Below are positions 56,937 through 64,000 of a stretch of 64,000 nucleotides of DNA, piece after piece (within the stretch, counting starts at the first letter, position 1; the number at the start of each line of letters is the position of its first letter). The notes beneath the pieces were generated by a model. The model searched no databases. It saw only the letters and a program-made list of their open reading frames with translations, and was not told where the DNA came from. The DNA comes from Cellulosimicrobium cellulans. Its GTDB lineage: Bacteria; Actinomycetota; Actinomycetes; Actinomycetales; Cellulomonadaceae. The position numbers were made by a program, and so were the translations under genes. Location of the stretch: the NCBI RefSeq assembly GCF_024124905.1, contig NZ_JAMXST010000002.1:310001-374000 (forward strand), read 5' to 3'.

Positions 56937-58565
56937 TTGCCCGCACGTGAGCGCCGGGCGGCCCGTCTCCCCGGGCTGCCACGCGCGCTGCCCGAGGTGG
57001 TCGGCGCCCGGGGTGCCCTGAGCGACGCGGCGCTCCTCGACGACACGCAGGTCGACGCGGTCGTCGTGGCCGTCGCGCCTCCGCGCGAGGCCGAGGACGG
57101 TCTGCAACCGCGCGCGGGGACCGTCGACGCCACTGTGCGGTACGGCGTCGACCTGGCGGAGCTCGCCGAGCGCGCGGGCGGGCGTGCCTTCCGCGGCGCC
57201 TCCGGAGAGGTCGTGCGCGTCGACCTGCCGCGCGCGCACGCCGGGTCCGCGACGCGGCTCCCGTGGGTCGGCCTGCCTCCCCGGATCCTGCTGCTCGGGG
57301 TGGGGACCGGGACGACGACGGACCTCCGGCGCGCCGGCGCCGCGCTCGCTCGCGCGTCGCGCGGCCTGGAGCGCGTCGTCAGCGCCGCCACCGCCGACGC
57401 GGGCCCCGACGAGGTCCGGGCGTTCGTCGAGGGCTACCTGCTCGCCGCGTACGACCAGCCCCGCCAGAGCGGGTCACCACGGCCCGCGGCGGAGGCACCC
57501 GCGGAGCAGCTCGTCCTGCTCACGCCCGAGGACCGGCCCGACGTCACGACGCCGATCGAGGCCGCGCACCGCGCGGCGGCGGCGACCTGGCTGGTGCGCG
57601 ACCTCGCCAACATCCCGTCCGACGTGAAGGACCCGGCGTGGTTCGCCGACCGCGCGGTCGAGCTGGCCGACGCGCTCGGGCTCGACACGACGGTCCGCGG
57701 CCCCGCCGAGCTCGGTGCCGAGGGCTTCGGGGCGACCCTGGCGGTCGGGGCGGGCTCCGCGCGCCCACCGCGCCTCGTGACGGTCACCTACGACCCCGCC
57801 GACCACGGCGTCCTCCCGGTGGAGGCGGGCTCCGCCGCGCGGCACGTCGTCGTCGTCGGCAAGGGCATCACGTACGACACGGGCGGGCTCTCCATCAAGC
57901 CGCGCGAGGCGATGGTGCCGATGAAGACCGACATGGCGGGCGCCGCCGTCGCCCTGGCGGTCGTGCTCGGCGCCGCGCGCGCACGCTCCGACCGGCGGGT
58001 CACCGCGGTGCTCCCGCTGGCCGAGAACCACGTGGGCGCCGCCTCGTACCGCCCGGGGGACGTCCTGCGCACCTGGTCGGGTCGGACGGTCGAGGTGGCG
58101 AACACCGACGCGGAGGGCCGGCTCGTCCTCGCCGACGCGATCGCGTACGCCGTGGCCGAGCTCGCGCCCGACGTGCTCGTCGACGTCGCGACCCTGACCG
58201 GAGCGGCGAGCCTCGGGCTCGGCCGCGGGCACGGCGCGCTGTTCGCCACGGACGACACCGTGGCCGGGGCGCTGGAGGACGCGGCGCTCGCCACCGGCGA
58301 GCGCGTGTGGCGGCTGCCGCTCGTCGAGGACTACGCGGGCGCCCTGCGCTCGGACGTCGCCGACCTCCGCCACGTCCCCGTCGAGAGCCCGGGCGGCGGG
58401 TCGATCACGGCCGCGCTGTTCCTGCGCGAGTTCGTCGGGGACGTGCCCTGGGCGCACCTCGACGTCGCCGGTCCGGCGCGGGCGACGGCCGACCGGCACG
58501 AGGTCGTCGCCGGGGCCACCGGGTACGGCGCGAGGCTCCTGCTCGAGGCGATCGACCGGCTCTGA
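56937..58565 (+). CDS. pepA: Leucyl aminopeptidase (M17 family)
   Basis: Manganese/zinc exopeptidase that removes N-terminal residues. The C-terminal catalytic domain has VVGKGITYDTGGLSIKP (metal Lys/Asp), TDMAGAAV, the signature NTDAEGRLVLADA and a bicarbonate-binding region. The N-terminal macro-like domain (residues ~25-200) is divergent. 542 residues if the TTG at 56937, one base after the DUF3117 stop, is used; a start further in cannot be excluded because the first ~20 residues are Arg/Pro-rich and unconserved. Confidence 0.85.
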   Translation: MPARERRAARLPGLPRALPEVVGARGALSDAALLDDTQVDAVVVAVAPPREAEDGLQPRAGTVDATVRYGVDLAELAERAGGRAFRGASGEVVRVDLPRAHAGSATRLPWVGLPPRILLLGVGTGTTTDLRRAGAALARASRGLERVVSAATADAGPDEVRAFVEGYLLAAYDQPRQSGSPRPAAEAPAEQLVLLTPEDRPDVTTPIEAAHRAAAATWLVRDLANIPSDVKDPAWFADRAVELADALGLDTTVRGPAELGAEGFGATLAVGAGSARPPRLVTVTYDPADHGVLPVEAGSAARHVVVVGKGITYDTGGLSIKPREAMVPMKTDMAGAAVALAVVLGAARARSDRRVTAVLPLAENHVGAASYRPGDVLRTWSGRTVEVANTDAEGRLVLADAIAYAVAELAPDVLVDVATLTGAASLGLGRGHGALFATDDTVAGALEDAALATGERVWRLPLVEDYAGALRSDVADLRHVPVESPGGGSITAALFLREFVGDVPWAHLDVAGPARATADRHEVVAGATGYGARLLLEAIDRL

Positions 58566-58577
58566 CCGTCGCCGGCG

Positions 58578-59231
58578 TCAGCGGCGCACGGCGAGCAGGA
58601 GGCCGTCGCCGCTCGGGAGCAGCGCCGGCAGGACGCGCTCGTCCGAGCGCAGCGACCGGCCCACCTCGCGGACGATCGTCGTCACCTCGTCGCGCCGCGC
58701 CGGGTCGGCGACCCGGTCGTGCGACAGCGCGCCGTCGACCGCGAGCACGCCGCCCGGGCGGAGCAGGCGCAGGCCCTGCTCGACGTACTCGGGATAGCTG
58801 TGCTTGTCCGCCCCCACGAGCACGAGGTCGTAGGCGCCGTCGGTGAGGCGGGGGAGGACCTCGCTCGCACGACCCGGGATGGTGCGGGTCCGTGCCGAGG
58901 GCACGCCCTCCTCCGCGAAGGCCTCCTTCGCGGCGCGCTGGTGCTCGACCTCGACGTCGATCGTCGTGAGCACGCCGTCCGCCGGCATGCCGCGCAGGAG
59001 CCAGAGCGACGCCACGCCGGTACCGGTGCCGATCTCGACCACCGCGCGGGCGGCCAGCGAGGCCGCGAGCACCTGGAGCACCGCCCCCACGCCGGGGAGG
59101 ACCGTCGGGCAGCCGAGCTCGGCGGCGCGGTCGCGCGCACGCAGGAGGACCTCGTCCTCGGGGACGAACTCCTCGCTGTACACCCAGCTCGCCGCCTTGG
59201 CGCTGCGGTGGGTGCCGACGTCGCTGGTGAT
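58578..59231 (-). CDS. O-methyltransferase with apparent ATC start codon
   Basis: SAM-dependent methyltransferase of family 3 (caffeoyl-CoA O-methyltransferase-like). About 217 residues: [22 protein letters not shown], the SAM site [52 protein letters not shown] and a closing LLLAVRR. No ATG, GTG or TTG lies in frame near the expected N-terminus. A perfect AGGAGG (59237-59242, minus strand) lies 5 nt from an ATC at 59229-59231, giving (M)TSDVGTHRS, the usual kind of start in relatives. Divergent from sigE, as in other actinobacteria. Confidence 0.82.
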   Translation of the reverse strand: MTSDVGTHRSAKAASWVYSEEFVPEDEVLLRARDRAAELGCPTVLPGVGAVLQVLAASLAARAVVEIGTGTGVASLWLLRGMPADGVLTTIDVEVEHQRAAKEAFAEEGVPSARTRTIPGRASEVLPRLTDGAYDLVLVGADKHSYPEYVEQGLRLLRPGGVLAVDGALSHDRVADPARRDEVTTIVREVGRSLRSDERVLPALLPSGDGLLLAVRR

Positions 59232-59236
59232 CGGTG

Positions 59237-59242
59237 CCTCCT
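59237..59242 (-). promoter_or_regulatory. Ribosome-binding site that fixes the ATC start
   Basis: AGGAGG on the minus strand with a 5-nt spacer to ATC at 59229-59231; no standard start codon is within reach of it. Confidence 0.6.
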
Positions 59243-59397
59243 GGTGGTCCGTCGTCCGCGCGTGCGGCCCGGGACGGGACGTCCCCGGCGGGTGCGCTGC
59301 CTCGGATCGTACCCGCCCCCTCCCACGGCGGCCCGCTCCCGCGCCGCGCGTGTGTGCACGGGCCGTGGACGTCGCGCGCACGTCCCGCGCGGGAGGG

Positions 59398-59423
59398 GGA
59401 ACACCGGGAGGATGCCGGACGTT
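59398..59423 (+). promoter_or_regulatory. ECF-type promoter of sigE
   Basis: GGAAC (59398-59402), 17 nt, CGTT (59420-59423): the consensus of SigE-group ECF sigma factors, 11 nt before the sigE start. It indicates positive autoregulation. Confidence 0.7.
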
Positions 59424-59434
59424 CTTCTGGGACG

Positions 59435-60061
59435 ATGGACGACGTGGACGACGCACGACCAGGGACGAGCACGCACGGGACGCAGGACGGGAGCGCGTGG
59501 GTGCCGCCGTCGTGGGACCAGATCGTCCGCGAGCACTCGGCACGCGTCTACCGGCTCGCGTACCGCCTCACCGGCAACCGGCACGACGCCGAGGACCTCA
59601 CGCAGGAGACGTTCGTCCGGGTGTTCCGCTCGCTGTCGAGCTACACGCCCGGCACGTTCGAGGGCTGGCTGCACCGGATCACGACGAACCTCTTCCTCGA
59701 CCAGGTGCGGCGCAAGCAGCGGATCCGCATGGAGGCCATGGGCGACGACGACGGCCAGTACCCGGCCCGCTCCGAGGCCCAGCCGGAGCGCGGCTTCGAG
59801 CACGCCAACCTCGACCACGACGTGCAGCGCGCGCTCGACGCGCTCTCGCCCGAGTACCGGGCCGCCGTCGTGCTGCGCGACATCGAGGGCCTGTCCTACG
59901 AGGAGATCGCCGTGACGCTCGGGATCAAGCTCGGCACGGTCCGCTCCCGCATCCACCGCGCACGGTCCCAGCTCCGCGCCGCCCTCCCGCACCGCGACCC
60001 CGCGGACCGCCCGGCGTCGGACGACGTGCCGACGCCCGTGGTCGCCCGGGGGGTGGCGTGA
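59435..60061 (+). CDS. sigE: ECF RNA polymerase sigma factor SigE
   Basis: Extracytoplasmic-function sigma factor for envelope stress. The 208-residue product has region 2 ([32 protein letters not shown]) and region 4 ([45 protein letters not shown]) with an acidic linker. ATG at 59435 lies close to the transcription start predicted by its own ECF promoter. It overlaps the anti-sigma gene (GTGA). Confidence 0.92.
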   Translation: MDDVDDARPGTSTHGTQDGSAWVPPSWDQIVREHSARVYRLAYRLTGNRHDAEDLTQETFVRVFRSLSSYTPGTFEGWLHRITTNLFLDQVRRKQRIRMEAMGDDDGQYPARSEAQPERGFEHANLDHDVQRALDALSPEYRAAVVLRDIEGLSYEEIAVTLGIKLGTVRSRIHRARSQLRAALPHRDPADRPASDDVPTPVVARGVA

Positions 60062-61020
60062 CGCACCTCGGCTCCCGCCTCTCCGCGCTCGTCGACGGGC
60101 AGCTCACGCCCGCCGAGGCGGAGCGTGCGCTCGAGCACGTGGCGTGCTGCCCGCGGTGCGCCGCCGAGCTGTCGGCGGCGCGCGCCGCGCGCCGGGCGCT
60201 GAGCTCCGCCGGGCCGGTCGAGCCCGCGCCCGACCTCGCGGCCCGTCTGCTCGCGCTGTCCGCCCAGATCCCCTCGACCGACGGCGACCCGCTGCGCTCC
60301 GCGCCCGTCGCAGGCGACCCCTGGACGCAGCCCGTCCCCCTCCCGCGCGGCGCCTGGAGCGGCGAGGTGCGCCGGGGGGCGGTGCGCCGACGGGTCGTCG
60401 GGCTGGTCGTGGGCGGTGTCGGCGTGGCCGCGATCGGCCTCTTCGCGCTCGGGGAGAGCCCGGTCGTCACCCCCGACCTCCATCGCAGCGACCCCCTCAA
60501 CGTGCTGGCGCAGGCCGCGCCCCGGGCCACCGGGGCGCTCGTGGTGGGCGGGGCGCGCGCCTCGGACCGGTCCGCGGGCGGCGAGGCGTCCGACGGCGAC
60601 GGCGCCGCGGCGCTCGCGGCGCTCGACGCCCAGGGCTGGACCTGCCCGACGGCGCTCCCGGCGGGCTTCAGCGTGGTCGACGTGCGGGACGACGCCGCGC
60701 GGGGCGTCGTCGAGATCGACCTCGAGGCGCCGGGCGGCGAGGCCGTCGTGCGCGAGCAGTCGGGTCTCCTGGACACCGCCGCGCTCGCGGGCGGGGAGAC
60801 CTGGGACGTCGACGGCCGCCGGGTGCACGTGCTGTCCGAGGCGCCGTGGCACGTCGTCTGGCAGTCCGGCGACACGGTGATCGACGTCGTCGCCGACACC
60901 GAGCAGGAGACGGTCGCCGCCCTCGTGGCGGCCTTCCCGGCCCGTGACTACGATGCCGGGGTCCCGGCGCGCATCTCCCGGGGCTGGACGACCATGACAG
61001 GAGCGCTCGGCACCTCATGA
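60058..61020 (+). CDS. Anti-sigma factor with zinc-binding motif (RseA-like)
   Basis: Membrane-anchored inhibitor of SigE. The N-terminal ~50 residues form the zinc-binding anti-sigma domain, with His-Val-Ala-Cys-Cys-Pro-Arg-Cys fitting HxxxCxxC. A membrane helix lies at about 118-138 ([19 protein letters not shown]), and the outer part (~140-320) is a sensory domain with no close match. 320 residues. GTG in the sigE stop; its stop overlaps the htrA start (ATGA). Position between sigE and htrA supports the role. Confidence 0.88.
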   Translation: MTHLGSRLSALVDGQLTPAEAERALEHVACCPRCAAELSAARAARRALSSAGPVEPAPDLAARLLALSAQIPSTDGDPLRSAPVAGDPWTQPVPLPRGAWSGEVRRGAVRRRVVGLVVGGVGVAAIGLFALGESPVVTPDLHRSDPLNVLAQAAPRATGALVVGGARASDRSAGGEASDGDGAAALAALDAQGWTCPTALPAGFSVVDVRDDAARGVVEIDLEAPGGEAVVREQSGLLDTAALAGGETWDVDGRRVHVLSEAPWHVVWQSGDTVIDVVADTEQETVAALVAAFPARDYDAGVPARISRGWTTMTGALGTS

Positions 61021-62483
61021 CCGACCCCCAGACGGGCCCTCAGCCCGGCCGTCAGACCGGCACCGAGCACCCCGGGGCGCCCGACGCCGCACGGAACCCG
61101 TTCGCGCCGCCGTCCGCGTACCGCAGCGTGCCGCCCGTCCCGCCGTCCGCGCCGGTCGGCCCCGGTCCGGTCCCGCCCCCGCCGGGCGCGGCCGTCCCGC
61201 CCCCGAGCGGGCCCCCGCCGGTCCCTGCTCCGGACGTCGCGCAGCCCGTCGCGCAGGATCCCGCGGACCCGTGGCAGACCCTGCGCTCGTTCGGCGAGCC
61301 CGAGCCGCCGTCGGCGCCGACGCGACCCGGCGGCTCGGTGGACCCGACGCTCGTCGGGGTGCCGCGGGGTCCCGCGTCGCCGTCGCCGGGGCGCGGGCTG
61401 CGACCCGCCGTGGTGGCGGGCGTCGCCGTGCTGGCGCTCGTCGCGGGAGCGCTCGGCGGCGTCGCCGCCGACCGGCTCCTCGGGCAGGACACGCCCGGGG
61501 CGTACTCGTCGGCCCTGCCGCCGGCGAGCGTCGAGCCGGGCGCCGACCGCCCTGCGGGCTCGGTGGCGGACATCGCGGCCACGGTGCTGCCGAGCGTTGT
61601 CTCGCTCCAGGTCCGCGGGTCCGACGGCGTCGCCACGGGGTCCGGCTTCGTCCTCCGCGAGGACGGGTACATCCTCACGAACAACCACGTGGTCGCGGGG
61701 GCCGCCGACGGCGGGGACGTCGTCGTGCTGTTCTCGGACGGGCACGAGAGCCCGGCCGAGCTGGTCGGCCGGACCGTCGACTACGACCTGGCCGTCGTGA
61801 AGGTCGACGACTCAGGTCTGACACCGCTCGCGCTCGGCGACTCCGACGCCGTCGTCGTCGGGGACCCCGTGGTCGCGGTCGGAGCTCCGCTCGGTCTCAA
61901 CGGGACCGTCACCACGGGCATCATCAGCGCGCTCAACCGCCCGGTCCAGGCCGGCGCCGCGGCCGAGACGGCGTTCATCAACGCGATCCAGACCGACGCG
62001 GCGATCAACCCCGGCAACTCCGGAGGCCCGCTCGTCAACGGACGCGGCGAGGTCGTGGGCATCAACTCCGCCATCGCGCAGCCGCCGGGCAGCGCCTCGG
62101 CGACGGGGAGCATCGGTCTCGGCTTCGCCATCCCGTCCAACCAGGCGCGCCGGACCGCGGAGCAGCTCATCGCCGACGGCGTCGCGACCTACCCCGTGAT
62201 CGGCGTGCTGCTCGACCAGCGGTACCAGGGCGAGGGCGTCCAGGTGTCGACCGACTCGCAGTCCGGGACGCCCGCGGTCACGCCCGACGGCCCGGCCGAC
62301 GCCGCCGGGATCCGGCCCGGAGACGTGATCCTCTCGATCGACGGCCGGCCCGTCACCGAGTCGGACGAGCTCATCGTCGCGATCCGGGCGAAGGCCCCGG
62401 GAGACGCCGTGACGCTGCGGGTCCGCACGGGGGACCAGGAGCGCGACGTCCGCGTCGTCCTCGACGAGGCCACGAGCGAGTAG
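61017..62483 (+). CDS. HtrA/DegP-like serine protease
   Basis: Envelope quality-control protease. The 488-residue product has a Pro-rich cytoplasmic N-terminus (~120 residues), a membrane anchor (~130-155), a trypsin-like domain with catalytic His224 (NNHVV), Asp257 (YDLAVVK) and Ser335 (GNSGGP), and one PDZ domain (~385-480; DAAGIRPGDVILSIDGRPV). Likely SigE-controlled. Its TAG stop is the first half of the tatB promoter -10 box. Confidence 0.93.
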   Translation: MTDPQTGPQPGRQTGTEHPGAPDAARNPFAPPSAYRSVPPVPPSAPVGPGPVPPPPGAAVPPPSGPPPVPAPDVAQPVAQDPADPWQTLRSFGEPEPPSAPTRPGGSVDPTLVGVPRGPASPSPGRGLRPAVVAGVAVLALVAGALGGVAADRLLGQDTPGAYSSALPPASVEPGADRPAGSVADIAATVLPSVVSLQVRGSDGVATGSGFVLREDGYILTNNHVVAGAADGGDVVVLFSDGHESPAELVGRTVDYDLAVVKVDDSGLTPLALGDSDAVVVGDPVVAVGAPLGLNGTVTTGIISALNRPVQAGAAAETAFINAIQTDAAINPGNSGGPLVNGRGEVVGINSAIAQPPGSASATGSIGLGFAIPSNQARRTAEQLIADGVATYPVIGVLLDQRYQGEGVQVSTDSQSGTPAVTPDGPADAAGIRPGDVILSIDGRPVTESDELIVAIRAKAPGDAVTLRVRTGDQERDVRVVLDEATSE

Positions 62484-62486
62484 TCT
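62481..62486 (+). promoter_or_regulatory. -10 box overlapping htrA stop codon
   Basis: TAGTCT, with TAG as the htrA stop; GTG of tatB 6 nt downstream at 62493. Confidence 0.55.
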
Positions 62487-62492
62487 GTCGGC

Positions 62493-64000
<1,508 letters not shown>

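Overview
The window is a very GC-rich chromosomal segment of an actinobacterium, most likely Micrococcales near Cellulomonadaceae/Promicromonosporaceae (Cellulomonas/Cellulosimicrobium-like). The grounds are GTG starts, codons ending in G or C, many leaderless promoters (TANNNT boxes 6-8 nt before the start codon), a mycothiol gene (mshB), an LpqY/SugABC-type trehalose transporter, and two gene orders well known in actinobacteria: dapD/dapE-LOG-folP2-DUF3117 and sigE-anti-sigma-htrA-tatB. No rRNA, tRNA, CRISPR array or transposase was seen.

Layout: 1-7800 holds a drug-efflux MFS gene (open at the left edge), PIN-PhoH ATPase, a divergent MarR/FUSC pair with a palindromic operator, fumC and a beta-carbonic anhydrase. 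7.9-12.5 kb is a trehalose-type ABC operon that contains a coupled 40-codon mini-ORF. 12.5-16.7 kb carries a PfkB kinase, xseB, xseA and a NodB deacetylase on the minus strand. 16.9-23.3 kb carries ispH, rmuC, an ABC exporter pair and ychF. 23.27-24.77 kb is an AT-richer insertion at the 3' end of ychF. 24.8-27.8 kb is a patch of small accessory genes (DUF1330, a truncated MFS gene, AhpD-like, DUF1801, a membrane protein with a winged-helix regulator). 28.1-35.4 kb is a dipeptide/oligopeptide ABC system, followed by a BCCT transporter, typA, mshB, a small membrane protein and a VanW-type cell-wall protein. 43.9-46.8 kb is an aromatic amino-acid cluster (ACT protein, pheA, tyrA), then ferredoxin, dapC and citrate synthase. 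50.4-58.6 kb has a lysozyme-like protein, dapD/dapE head to head, LOG, folP2, a PIG-V-type glycosyltransferase, DUF3117 and an M17 aminopeptidase. 58.6-64 kb has an O-methyltransferase with an apparent ATC start, sigE, its anti-sigma factor, htrA, tatB and trpS (cut by the window end).

The most interesting region is 23273-24785. A single foreign-looking gene, with an N-terminal SEC-C zinc motif and a C-terminal half resembling DUF5677, lies between two copies of GTGGAGTTC. The left copy is inside ychF, whose last codons (AGA TTT AAT GTA TAG) are AT-rich and unlike the host. The right copy is followed by CGC TGC AAC GTC TGA, which reads as the displaced native ychF C-terminus, in the same frame and the same length. 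This is the signature of site-specific integration that rebuilds the target gene, yet the element is about 1.49 kb and encodes no recombinase.

Other points of note: TAG stop codons that double as the -10 box of the next gene, head-to-head leaderless dapD/dapE promoters, an ECF-type promoter in front of sigE, and a DppB-like permease with a large extra membrane insert.
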